A stretch of 64,000 bases of DNA, taken from contig NC_064212.1 in NCBI RefSeq assembly GCF_023101765.2, positions 9,858,001-9,922,000 on the forward strand, given 5' to 3'. The stretch is from Spodoptera frugiperda. Its lineage: Eukaryota; Arthropoda; Insecta; Lepidoptera; Noctuidae. Shown here piece by piece: positions 25,847 to 39,300 of this stretch. The notes under the pieces are model-generated. The model was not told the DNA's origin. It did not search any database and was given only the letters and a program-made list of their open reading frames with translations. Position 1 is the first letter of the stretch. Each line of letters starts with the position of its first letter. The position numbers were made by a program, and so were the translations under genes.

Positions 25847-28800
25847 ATGTCGCAGCTTCAATTAATATTCAAAACAATTGAGAACCTTACTCATACAGGT
25901 ATGTACTTGCAATTTAGTTTATTTACATTCCTTTAATTTATTTTATTGTTCTTCACAGAATTATAACACCGTAATTATGATTTCAGAGGGTCAATGTGAA
26001 TTTGTGACAGTCCTAAAAGATATTGCAGAAAATGAAAATCAAATAATATCAGACGAAACTTATATGAATTTGAAATCATTTCTACAGGAGATATTCACTG
26101 CCATAGATGAACTTATAAGTGAATTAAAGAAGGATGAAACTATTCTTATAAGTGTCAAGAACCAAAAGCTTCTGCGGACATGTTTTCAGTTAGTAACATC
26201 ACTTGGTATTTCACCATGTTTGATACCAGGGCTGGGAATAAAATTATCTAAGAGATGCATCACAGGAGCAGTCCTTCCTAAGATTTCCTTGACTGATGAA
26301 CAGAAATATGAGATGCTAGTGGCATCCACAGATTTTTTTACCAGAAGTTACTCAGTATCTGCCTTAAAAACCATAATTATAACTCTACACCTTTCTGACT
26401 ACTTGGCATCCTTGATACAGTTATCATTTGCTCCATTTAAGAAACCAGGAACTTACAGCAACTTTACGATGACACAAGAAATGTATGACAAGCTCAGTGA
26501 AGATAAAAATAAGTATTTAAATGTTTATAATCATCTTGTTTCCAATTGCTTTCAACCTGTACTTATGAAGGAATTGTTGGTGCTCCAGAGTGGATCAGAT
26601 CCTTCTCCTCCAGCATTTGCTAAGAGAGTCATAGCTAAGGAACTGAGCCAACGGCTAATATCACCAGGTGGTTTGCTCAGCTTGATTCGATGTTTCATAG
26701 AGAGTTATGATATTGACACTGGGTTTGAATGGAAGAAGATTGACATGATTTGTCGAATCATAGCTGCAAGACACGGGACTGGTACAGAAAGTGATTATCT
26801 TGCTAACATTTGTAGTCAACTACAAGAAATATTGACAGTAAATAACACACATTACCTAGCCGCAGCTGTGGCGTGTGTTTTAAGTTTAAATGAAAAGTTC
26901 TCGCAGGCCGAACCAGTAGTTAAAGTAACCAATGAAGTATTCCAGAGTTTTGACTATAATTATTTAACCACAAGTGGTTTACCTGGTACCATGATACTGT
27001 CCCCACAAGAAGTGGAACAAAAAGTTAAAGTACTACATGCTTGTGTTTGTACTACCAAGCTAGACTGGCCAGTGCAATTACTGCAACCAAACTTGTATGT
27101 ACTTTATTCTATAGGAAGTAAGTGTACAAAGAATGATGACATGAAAATAAAATTGAAAGATATTATCATTAAAAGTCTAGAGAAGTTACGAAAAGATGAA
27201 CTTTATGATATGATTAAAATATTTTTATTTGGTAAAGTTGTTCAGAGCTCCTCTGCACTTACTGTTGAAGAGTATGATGCTGGTGTTGCCATCAAATCTG
27301 TGTCAACCTGTGAAGACTATTCTAAAGAAGAATCTGTGATATATTTTATGGATTTATTTAAAAGTGTTGCAGATAATGTTGTTGTTACAAATATATTTAC
27401 GATAGCTTTAAGAATATTGTTGGAACTTAATGATAAAAGACAGAAGAAAGGAAATAAGGATATCTTACTGACAGAGGATGATGACCCTGTATTGATTGAT
27501 GAAATTGATGAGCAATATGCAGTGATCCTACAACTACTGTCAGAAGTATCCACCTCACCTAAAGTAGTAACGTCACTGAAGTCAGATCCAATGATTGTGT
27601 TTGATTTCATTGAACATTTCATTTTGAAACAGAAAGCTGATGCTGATAATGAATGTGTCACAATAGCTCTAGTACTATTGAATACTATTTTATCAAACTC
27701 TGAAAATATTGATCCCAGGTTTAGAAACTTGGTACCAGTTTTGAGAAAGATGAGTGAGAATGATTCTAGTTTGAATAGTGTTCTATGTAAGGAGGCTTTG
27801 TCATTGATATCTTTAGAGGGTCCTCAGAAGAAGGACTCTGCATGTGAAAAAGCAATATCTGATACATTTGATCAGCTGCTCCCTATAAGAGCTCATGGGA
27901 TTATTGAACTCACAAGACTTATTGATGCAGGGGATGCTGAAACTATTTCTAAGAAACATTATATATTTTGTATATTTCAGGTAAATACTTTTCCAATTTA
28001 TCTTTCTAGACAGTTAAAGTTTCTCTATAGTCAAAAATAAAATTTTCAATTATAAGAAGAATCAGCTCATGGGTATTTAATGACTGCAATTTTGTCAGTT
28101 ATGAGTCTAATGCCATAAACTGGACCCACCTTCAAAGTTTGTGCTCTCACTTAGAATTATGACGAAGGCATCACTCATGCAACCATTCAAAGTTTAATTC
28201 TGGTTTTTTAGGAGCAATTAAAAGATTCAGATTCCTACATATACCTCTCTGCCGTCAATGGTCTTGCTGCACTTTGCACGCACTGTACAGAGGACGTATT
28301 ACAAATACTCTTTAAAGAGTTCTTACAAGACCAGGCAGCTAAGGAGGGTGTTGAAACCAATGAAAGTCTAAACAGGGATGCGGAGTTGAGGATGAAAATT
28401 GGCGATGTTATTGTTAAAGTTACTAAGAGATTAGGTAAGTGAAAGTTCTTACATGAGGGTACGAAATAAAAAAGGTTTTAGTTTTTGCGCCCATGAGATG
28501 GCGCTAGTATTTTTGCCCCATCAGCTAAGCTGTCATAAAGATACTGACTAAGTCGGCGAGCTCCTATCGTCCATGAATATTTAAACGACCTTTTTTCCAA
28601 TGTCTTCTCTCTTACTGTCTAAAAACCACCCCATTCCTACTGCTGTTTTTCGAGCCGGTGTCTCGATAACCCGCTAAGCACTCCGCAGCTCCGGATTTAA
28701 ACGAGCTGGACATTTAATTAAATGCTCGACCGAATTACCTTCTTGCTCATTTCCAATTTAAAACCTACCTGACTCGGGCATCTAACCCTAGACGTTTTGA

Positions 28801-29759
28801 TTAAGTTCTCAAACTATTCATAATTGTTACAGGTGAAATGGCAGTAGTTCACAAAACGATGCTACTGAACACGATGTTGTGTGCAGTCAATGATGCAGAC
28901 CCTCTCATCAGGACTTCAGCGTTGTCCAACTTGGCAGAAATAGCATTAGTACTGCACTACAGGATAGGAAGCATTATTTATGAGGTAAGTATCTTATATT
29001 CCGGTATTGGGTACGCAATTTGTTAACGAAGAGCGACACCACACAAAAACAATCACTTAGAAAATGAATATAGGTCTCCATATTTGAGCAAGCTAGATGG
29101 GCGATCCTTACTCACCTCTATTACGTCCTCATAACTATGTATTTCCCTCACACAGTGTGGAAATCTGGACTTATAATTTCTAATGAAATTTGAAATCGCC
29201 AATTTTCCCTCCATGAGTAAGCGTGGTGATTAATAATAAAAGACCTCTGTGTGAGGAGAGACCTTCGCTCAGCAGTGGGCACTTATAGCTGTTGATGTGA
29301 TTTTCCTCGTATCATAATCGTACCTATATCATTCAGTAGGTATATGTATACATACATACATACATATATATACCTACTTATATAATTATACTATGGTTTG
29401 TTGTACATTATTTCGTATTTACCCATTATGTTATTTCGTTCAAGGTACTTTATTGTATTTGGAGTATAATACAAACTGACAAGGCTATCGAGTGTCGGAG
29501 GGCAGCAGTGATGGTTATTGCCAGTCTCATCAAAGGTTTGGGCAAAGAGACTTTGTTACAACTAAAGGAACAACTGCTACCAATATATAGGACTTTGAAA
29601 ACTCTATATGGAGATGAAAATGAAGACAAAACAGTTCGACTCCACGCACAGATAGCTCTAGAGGAACTAAATGATGTCGTCAGACAATTCCTATTTCCTG
29701 AACTAAAGATGGAAAAGCAAATATTTATACTAGACGAACCACGAGACGTATTCAAATAA
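25847..29759 (+). CDS. Tango6: TANGO6 / TMCO7, RTP1-domain protein (5 exons)
   Basis: Exons are 25847-25898, 25987-27980, 28212-28434, 28833-28984 and 29445-29759, all GT-AG with matching phases, giving 911 residues. The first exon begins MSQLQLIFKTIENLTHT. The very large second exon includes LSDYLASLIQLSFAP and other helical-repeat segments typical of TANGO6/TMCO7. Exons 3-5 carry the RTP1-type C-terminal armadillo/HEAT-like repeats, with YIYLSAVNGLAALC near residue 691 and a ND-ADPLIRTSALSNLAEI repeat in exon 4. Drosophila Tango6 was found in a screen for transport and Golgi organisation, and the yeast relative Rtp1 helps nuclear import of RNA polymerase II. The length is somewhat below that of the human protein. 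A reading frame open from 25,878 is intron read-through before the true exon 2. AATAAA overlaps the stop codon. Confidence 0.92.
28595..28700 (+). repeat. Partial dispersed repeat in TANGO6 intron 3
   Basis: This fragment of the noctuid dispersed family has the words CTAAAAACCACCCC, TTTTTCGAGCC and CACTCCGCAGCTCCGG, matching positions about 1106-1180. It lies between TANGO6 exons 3 and 4 and does not disturb either splice site. Confidence 0.6.
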
Positions 29760-30357
29760 AATACAGTAAGTCTCACAATATTTGTTTTATTCACACTCGT
29801 TTTTCTATTTGTATTAACTTAAAACTAAATTCAATGCAAACGAACATACGAAAGAACAAGTAGTTTTGTTTAACTACATACTTTTATTGCCAATAAAAAA
29901 TTATTAAACGCAAATAGGTATGTAGATACCCAAATTCATTTTAAGTTGTGTAGTTTCGTATGCTCACTTCACACAAGTCTTGAATTTCTTAAATAGTCGA
30001 TATATCTATGGCAATCATAGCATTCATGTTAGTGATTCTAGTGCAAAGCAAATACTGGCCACGAATTTAAAATGTGCCAATATACGAGTACCTACTTTTA
30101 TTTTAAAATCTTTCATGTTTAATGTCATTTTCTTTATAGTTACGCATCTTTGGAAACCAGTTATCGGTCTCAAAATGAGTTGATCGCGGGTTGCCTAGTG
30201 TCTGAATAGTTTTTGAACATCAGCTATTCTATTAAATAAACAGTTTTGGTTCTATTAAATAAACAGTCTAATTTGCCGTACGAACCGCGTACCAAACAGA
30301 ACGTGCACTTAAAACTAATAATAAAATTAGATCAATCACAATAGTACTTTAAAATAT
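29760..30357. other. Convergent tail region TANGO6 / FN3-ZP gene
   Basis: Only 598 bp lie between the two stop codons. It is AT-rich. On the minus strand, possible AATAAA signals (forward TTTATT) occur at about 30,097 and 29,884. A short tandem duplication (TTCTATTAAATAAACAGT, twice) lies near 30,225-30,268. No gene is visible. Confidence 0.55.
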
Positions 30358-33300
30358 TCACGCTTCAGACGTGTTGTCGCCTTCATTAGGTTTTTTAGGA
30401 GTTCCTTCATCTTTTTCCGATAACGAAATGGAATATACTGAGCTTTGGTCTGAAAATCGGTCTCTATTTCGCCTGCTGAAGACCCCGCTTCGTGCTAGAG
30501 ACGAGACGGTGGCGATGGATATGTTGTCTCTGTCAGCTTGCGGTACCACCTTCCATATTAATAGAGCGATGCCGCCAAACGCAGCCACTACTAAAAACAT
30601 CACCAGACTGACCTCACCGAACGCACCTGGAATAATAAATTAATGTAAAGAGGTCGACCATCCATCATAACTGAACCAATTTTAAATAAAGAACCGTTTA
30701 TTACGTACTTTGTTCCGATTCCTCCTTTCTCGCTTCAAGCCTGGCTGGTTGCAGTTCATTGTAGTCCATGTCTTGGTTTTCGTATGGTTCGACGGATCCA
30801 CTCGAAGATTTGTGGTGATGGAGCACATCTCCAGGGTTAGATTTAGGCAAGTTGATTCCAGCTCGAACTGTTAAAGTCTCGGGTTTATAAGTGCAGAGGA
30901 CTAAGAATCTGAAACGCAGGTTCAAGGTTAACTACCAAATCGTTTTGATTTTCCTAGAAAGTATACTTGAAAATATGTTCCTATGTTACCGTCTTGTGCT
31001 GTGCGTAAGTATAGGTAAGTTTTCTTGCACGATGACGTAGGTGGCGACAGTGGTGTCATTTACTTCTGAACCACACTCGTCGTGGTGTATCCTCAATATG
31101 TACGCATCCTGTGCACTGTTCGGATTGCCTTGAATGGAGCATCTCTCAGGACCGCCGTCTGCTGCTTCTACAGCGATACGTCCTCCGAAAAAGGGACCCG
31201 TAGAGACCTCAACTTCACTCGCGTGTGGCAAACATTGGGTGGCTCGAGCTGAAACTGTAAAAGGAATATCTTTTAGCATCTTATCTGTCGTATCTTTTAG
31301 TCCACAATATATATCTAAGTTATTCTTCAATTAATTAAATGATGGAATTAAGAATAAGTCTGTTATACATAAATAAGTAAAACGCTTCCTTACATCCTTT
31401 CGTAGGAACAATTATAATTTTCGAGCTAATAGATTCTGGGTCAGCCAAATCTCGCCCATCTCGATGGACTGGTCGGACTTCGAAGGAGTATGTGGTCGCC
31501 ATCCGCAAGCCGACTATGCGTGTGCTGTACATGCGCCCGCGCCTTGCACCGAGCGGCTGACTTGTAGTGGCCGTCGCTTCTGTCGTGCTCGTAGATGGTT
31601 TCGTAGTCTTTTCTTCTTCCATTGTATCAATTACCTTAAAGACAATATTAAAAACTAAAGATAAACGATACTAATAACAAACCGTTTGGATTGGCATGTT
31701 TATGGTACCCTTGGCTAAAGTTACCCGTAATATAGTTTATTGGAGCTTAGCAGTAGAATAGCCCATAATGTCAACATTTAAATATAATCTGATTCAATAA
31801 AAGAGAAAGGCTACAAACATCGGCGGCGGTGCTATATTAACACGTAAATACAGTAATGACTGGCGGGCATGTTCCTTGTCATAGTCACGCCGCAGTCACG
31901 CTCGACGCGCAAACTCCGGCCCATTATCTCCCGTTTTGGAGTGCCAACTCATTGCTAACATATACCATTGTAAAGCAAGCAGCTTTTATTTTAAACGCGT
32001 ATGCCATTTTTTTGTAATCTCAATGGAAAGTAGGTGTATTACCTTTGTTCTGCATCTGTACTGCCCCCATGCTTGTAATTCGCAGTAATGCACTTGGAAT
32101 GCCAACACTTTCGGCCGGTCCTCCTCATCGGGCTTTCCGTACTCCCACCGCAGTCTGACGTCGCGAAAGTCCGGCTCTCCAATCAGATGTAGTACTTCTG
32201 CAAACCGCAAAAAATCTAGATTCTGATAACAAATATAGGGGTGTTAACGTTACGCTCGGATGCAACAGCAATGCAGCGATCCGAGCGTGCCATTAACCCA
32301 ATGACTTGCTCACTGAGCCGTTGTTGCTTCCAATAATTATAGTATCATCGATGTAATGGATCTCCCTAGCGCTCGTTTTACAAGTCGTGGTCGTTTGGAA
32401 CCAGTGCGTGGACCGCGAGATATCTCACATTACCTCAATCATATTCAGGCCCCGGGCGACGGGCGTGTGTATCGCATCATACATAATATATGGAATTAGT
32501 TCACTCGGCGTCACCTAGTGAAAGAGTAAGTAGTCACTAGTAACTAAGTAAATAATTTCTACTTGAAGGAAACCACGCAGGTCCACTTATGATGTTTGAT
32601 TAAACAATATCTAAGAAATCTAGGTAGATATAGCCAGTAATTTAAAAAGCCAGACTTTATATGGATGTACAAAATAAATATAACCATCGTCCTGACTAAA
32701 TTCGCCACCGGCTGTAATCTCACAACAAGCAAAAAACATCAACATCGATCCAGTCGTTTAACAGATCAGCGACATACATTAGGAACAAACTAACAAAATT
32801 TTACTTACAAAAACCATATTTAAGGTCAATACAGTTCGACACTTGGCTTTATTTAAAACTAAAATCAATTTTGCATTTTTATGGCTCTTGGCTCAACAGT
32901 TAATTTTAAACTTTGTATTAAAAAAAAGTGTTTAATGTTTTCATCAAATGGTTTTGATGGAAGAACTATTAATCAACGCAGGAACAAGTTTATCGTGTAG
33001 ATAAAGTATGGGTCTGTGTTATAATGGCTTTGTAAAGCACACCGTAACCTGGATAGTGTGTTTTGAGTGTATCTAGGTAACTAGATTCCTAAATATAAGT
33101 TGAAACGGTTCACGCAAGCCTTCCAATATGTCTCCGATCAAGGATCGATATAGATGCAATCCTCTTGAGATTTACAACTTTGTAAGATATAGGACGCATA
33201 GATAGTGTGGTACATACTAAGGGGTTTGCCATTGTAAAATTAAATTAATAGTTATAGAACAGAACACAAATTCAGTTGGATTTTTAAAATATCTGGTAGA

Positions 33301-36300
33301 TAATTGAAATATCTTCGTCAACGTCATTCAACGCATTTACCATTAGCTTCATACAAAACATTGCTCAATAAGTGCGTAAAATATAAATACAGCACTGGAC
33401 ACTGGACACCATAAACATAAATATCCAAGAAAAGGTTATTTGCTCCACCTATCCCTTATAAGCTTGTCCCATACAAGGACCTACCCTTCCTGGTCCATAA
33501 AATCATGCTACGACGCCTACAATCACGTAGTATTTTACTTTACAATATTGTACTCCATTTATTCTAATTCAATTCAGCAATATAGGTATGACTCATAGGA
33601 ATTCTAACAACGCTTGTTGGCTGGCGAAAAACCGCTATCATTAAGTTGTTACGGATGCCTAATTAGACTCGCGACCAGTCGAGAATAATTGTGTTTATTT
33701 TGTTAATTAACTTTTTAATACTATCAGCCGTTTATCATTCGATCTTACACTTTCTTCGCTAATCTACGACTTTGTAAGAGATGGTCAATGATCTTTTTTT
33801 ATAAAAACTTATTATCACACAAATTAAAACATGTTTTGGCGTCTTGATTTCTATACAACCTCATTTTTTGTTTAGGTATTCTTAAACGACTTCACAAAAA
33901 GGGGTAATCAGGCCACTCTAAAAAGGATATATTGTAGTGCTCCAGTTTCCAAGTCATAAAAAGCCAAAATTATAACATCTTATTCATACAGCCTACCTAC
34001 TTATTTGCAGATTTAACATTAACATTATCGTAAGCATCTACAACAGCTTTGGAAGCGGGTCGCTCGCTAGTACTTAGTTCTGGAAATTACATATTAAAAT
34101 ATAATTTTAAATAAATAAACGTGCCATCGTCCTCGATTGAACAAAACCAGAAATTGTTCAGGCCTCGAAATGGAATTGCAATAACATTAACATTTTTACC
34201 GTGGCAGCCTGTGCGCAGTGCGCCCGACATTTGAAAACGGATGCGGCCTCGCGACGCATTGAGAGGAAGCGCTCGCTACCGGTACCAACAACATTATATT
34301 CAAATCGTCGGTAATCTGATTTTCGTGTGTTTAAAAATATATATTCGTTGCTAAATATGACATAGGTACCTATATAAAAATCCTACCCAAATGAGATTTC
34401 GCAACGACAGGGCTAATTGCAATAATTTAATCTGAAATTTTAATAATTTTGAATTCCATTTGTATATGAATTACGGAGATAATTGGAGTAAGTTTAGTGT
34501 TTTGGACAAAGACATTGTTGAATTTTCTCTACGTTACAATGCTACGCACCATAATTGCTTCCATTACATAAAATTTGCGTGTCGTGATACCTACATCATT
34601 ATATAAATAATGTTATGTGGTGGCTGTGAGCATAATGGCACAGATTTGATGGTATGACGGATGCGCAGGCGGCAGGCATGACCCGACGACTGGACCAGAA
34701 CGACCATTGTGCCTGTCGACTGGTATAGCACATACCTGCCTACAAACTAATACTCGTTTACCTGAGAATAACGTTGTTTTATCTTTATTACTCCCTATCT
34801 ATACACATAAACAAGAGATATCCAAAATAAATATCATTAGGTGCCCATAAAAGTTGTGGGTAAAACAGTAAACCCAACGCTGAGCAATAATACTAAAACT
34901 TTATGCTGTAATCTATAAGTAGTAAGTGTGAAGAATCGAAAGTAAAAATGCTGTTATGCTAGTAATTAGCGAAACGTCTCAGCTTTCTTCCGAAAGCGGT
35001 TGTAATCATCAGCGCATTTTTTGCGGCGTCTATTCAATGCATAACGCTTTGCGACTTTTTATCAAGTCTCATGTGTCAAGTAGAATGAGCGAATGAAGCC
35101 GGAGTATCATCATACAGACGGTATTTACACGCCTCTCGATATAGGAAATGCATGTCTGTTTACATAATGTTTTGATGTAATGTCTTGAACGATATCTGTA
35201 ATCACAATGAAATTAATTACGCTTCTACTCCAGTATTTGCAATTTCCGCTAACCCTACTCTTAGCAGTTATCACTTTCAGAAAAATCTAGATACCTGAAT
35301 ACAACATTGAATGGTTATATTATGTTGATGAATTCGTAGCTCAGCGAGTCATTGTGATGAGCGAGTGGCGCGAAACGGCACTATCCAAACAATACGCGTT
35401 TCACGCGTGATGCTCTTCCTGCCGCGCTTTATGGGGCCATCTGATTTCATGGTGTCAATGCGGCACCGCTAGCACAGACGTGAATACACATCGGAACAAA
35501 TGGAATTTTACAAAACCATGAGCATTTTATTTTGACTTATTGGATGTTGAATTTTTCACGTCTGCATGTAAGCTTCATTATCAGAAAGGTAGGCCGTTAC
35601 GTTTAAATAAATAAGCATAGGTAGAAGTACGCGTGCAGATCTGTCACACGCTAGTTAAACAACCAAACTCAAACAAAAGCAGAAAATTGCTTTAATTGGG
35701 CACCTTAATCTAGCAGTCATCTTCCCTAAGTCTTATTTATATCAAATGTCATGAACTAAATAACTGAAATTGTTTCCGCGGAGGTGCTCTACATAATGGA
35801 GTAACTGCACTGTATAAATGTTCGTTAATTCGCCTCATTGTGAACTATTACGTCTGTAATGCATACAAAAGCAATAAAACTACACCCTGGTCAATGATAT
35901 GCATCGTTGCGCGCACGTTCAAGAATTCCAAGATCCAATTGTTTTTGGTCCGCGATCGCGATGCAACGACAAGAATAGCGACTACCGACCCATTCAACTG
36001 CCACCGTTTAGGGTTCAAGAAAGACCCATATTTTTTGTGTTACCATGGATAAATTCTATCGGTATTTTATGGCCATTCGCTGGATATAAATTAACTACTG
36101 AGAATAGGTACTTGGATATAAATCACGGTCTAGGTAGAAAACAAATTATCTTGATGACAATGTTGTACCTGGGTACCCTGTGCGTCCACCGAGATTCCAG
36201 CCGCCGTCGGGCGTTATTTAAGTAGCCAGTAAATATACCAGCTATCTGAAGGATCTCAGGCATTACTCCGTTGCGTTCCTCTGTCCAACAAGTTCTTGCA

Positions 36301-39300
36301 TAAGTGTAAAATTTGTGATTCGCAGCAATTTCTTTATATTACTTAGCTTACGAAATTACTTTATAATATTAAGTATAGAACATAATTATCTGGCTGGATG
36401 CTTGTTTTTCCAACATTAACATGTACAAAGAGTATCTCAAGACCCTTCAAAGACGGTGAAACGATGTAAACCTATATTCTATTGTTGAGCGTGCGTGTAT
36501 AATGACCGTTTTTACCGAATTCAATTAAAAGTGACCCACTAGCGGTGACGCGTGAACAGAACAAAATAGTGCATGGTACTTTTGGACAAAACAGACATTA
36601 CAAGTAACAAACTTTGTCACAATGGTGTTTAACGAAATTGAGAGCAGATCAAGTGGAAACACACGTAAAGAAAAAAAATGGAATGCCAATTATCTAACTG
36701 TAACTGCATTGAATGCTTTCTTGTAATTTGTATTCATCTTTTTCACAGTCAGCAATCTCACAGTTTTATTTCGTTTAATTATAATTCTTACGCTACATAA
36801 ATGTACAGGAATTGAGGTGACGATGTCTTTTATAAAGTCGTTGTCTTAGAAAATTGGTCAGACGTAAGTGGCGTAGCGTGGTGCATTTTATTTTTACTTA
36901 AGACCGACTAATTACTTGTTTATTCTGAGTGAAGTTTTTGTTATTGTTTAATTGTATGTGCGTTAGAGCGAGAAGAGGCGTGAAATGACTGAAATGCTTG
37001 GAAAAATAGTTGTAATGGCGGGCAGCGGCAGCTCTAACGTTATCAGATGAAATGTTTTGGGTCCACTTACACGATGCATAAATGTTTTTATTCGTTGAAC
37101 GTTGTATAGTCTAGCGAGGGGTCAGCACTTGACAGTTGGCATTTGAGCTGCAGTGCCCGTTATGTTTGCACAATTACTGAATGCGACCGCTGAGATTCGT
37201 GCCCTTTCCTGACCCTGCGTAACATACCGATAGTCTACTTACAAGACAAACGTGACGACGCATACATTGCTTGTTTAATTGTATTCTAGGACGTGCCGTG
37301 CTGTCTTATACTGTCCCTGTATCAAGTCCTAAAAACAGATACTTAGGACTTACGAGATGGACAAAATAATAATGTGATAGGTGGCATACCTAAGCTGTTT
37401 TTCTCCTAATTGAAGTGACCTTAATGGATTGAAATAATATATTATCTTAGATGGTTGCTTGGATGAGAGATGTCACGTACGTTTCACCTTAGTGGAAGTA
37501 AGATTAGACCACATCAGATTGTAATTACTTACCTCATCTTCTAGTGATTAAGTACTTATAGAAGTTATTGGTTGAGTAGGGATTAATCGATAGAAAATGG
37601 TGAATGTGTTAGAAACGAGCGTGTGAAGGAACAATGTAACTGCACAAACAACTTGCATCTGGGGGCACGGCAGTGCCCCCGCCAAGTCGAGCAAAAAAAA
37701 AGCGGCACGGCCGTACCATCCTTTTCTCGAAGCAATTCGGGCCTTTTTCGACCCCCTATAATTCGGTTGTGGATAAAGCAAGAAACCTGAATCTTCAGTA
37801 ACTAATCCGGCATTGTATAAACACGGAATATTTAAAATTTCAGTCAATTTGAACCAGTAGTTTAAGAATGACAACTTGTTAAAGTTTCTAAATTTTGTCA
37901 CTCACTGACTCACCAATCATCAAAAGTCCAAGGCACTTCCAGCAGACTTAGAAGCTTCATATTTGGAATACATATAGAGTTTAGTGTCTTAATCATGGGA
38001 AAACTTAAATATTTTGTAATTTCGGTCCAGTTTTCCAAATACACCAACTGCATAAATAACTTTGTAATCCCATATATTTATATGGGGAAATGCATGAAAA
38101 CAAAATGAATATTACAATATTATATTAGATTCTTTAGTCTCTCGCGCCTCACGCGATTGAAACTCTCGTTCCTGTTGGTCGCTGGCCCGTCGTGCTGTGT
38201 AGTGTGATACATACTAATAATCAAATCAAGCGATGTCCAAGTCGATCTATTTGTTTAAAACGTTAAATATTTTTAATATTGGCATGATAATAACTTATGT
38301 AATAACTTAAGACAGAAGGTCCTTCAAGTAGACACTAAATAGATTAACCGACTTGGTATTACATGGATCTCACAACTTTTGACGGTAGAAAGACTGAGCT
38401 GCGAGACTTGGGTTTTTTACAGGATGTTTTTGATGGGATATTATATTCGCGCCATGGAATTTGATTAAATTGGGAACTTAGTACCAGAACCGGTAGCTTG
38501 CATTGTTGAGTAAGAACTTAGTTTTATATCTCATAGTTCACCATCACGTTCATACCTACCTTGTAGGGTGGAAGCAAGGATGCACTTTAGGCTCATGGTT
38601 TGGGATCAATTCCCAAACCACGGTCCCAAAGTGGGAAAGGAATTGATACCAAACCACGAGCCCAAAGTGCATCCATCCAAAGTCCATCAAATCTGAAACG
38701 CGACCAATTAATCGAATGCAGCGCGGTTTATCGATTAATCGTACAAAGTTGTTAAATCATTAAATCAATGTTATTAAATAGAAGGATCACCTACGATGGA
38801 TTCGCACATTGCTTTGGTATGTAGGTAATATATTAAGCGGGCGCCATCATAAAATACCTAGTGGCGTAGCGGCCATTCCGATCGCCAATAAAACGAATAA
38901 CCGTTTATGGTTGTACAGAACAAAGAACCTATTCGAGAAACTTGTAGACAACCACTAAGATACTGAACATAATAATATAGACAATAGCACAATAAGATAG
39001 CCCAAGCTGTTAATACCTTTTAATCAATTTCCAAGTTTCTCACCGCCGTACTCAGAGTCATTTAATGGTTACTTAATCCAGTCCTTAGCAATTGTTTTCA
39101 GTACAAAATCGTTACTAAGGAACAGTTTAAGTAATCATTAAATGCCTCTGAGTGCGGCAGTTACTAAATTATAAAGTTGAAAAATTCGATAAATTGGAAT
39201 AACTATTTTGAGAAGCTATCGGTACTTAGATCCCTGCGGTATTGGTGAGCCACAATAGTAACGGTTCCGTTCTTTAACCATGCTAGCTATTAAATAAAAT

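Noticed and set aside
25878..25986. Upstream extension of the large TANGO6 open frame to 25,878
   Set aside because: The frame reads through intron 1. Joining 25,898 to 25,987 gives the proper start MSQLQ in phase.
34195..34290. Possible alternative first exon of the FN3/ZP-N gene (minus, short ATG frame with a GTAAA donor)
   Set aside because: It would end in phase 0, whereas exon 2 needs phase 1, and the encoded peptide is not a signal sequence.
37548..37901. 117-codon minus-strand open frame
   Set aside because: It lies across a dispersed repeat, has no recognisable domain and lacks a plausible gene context.
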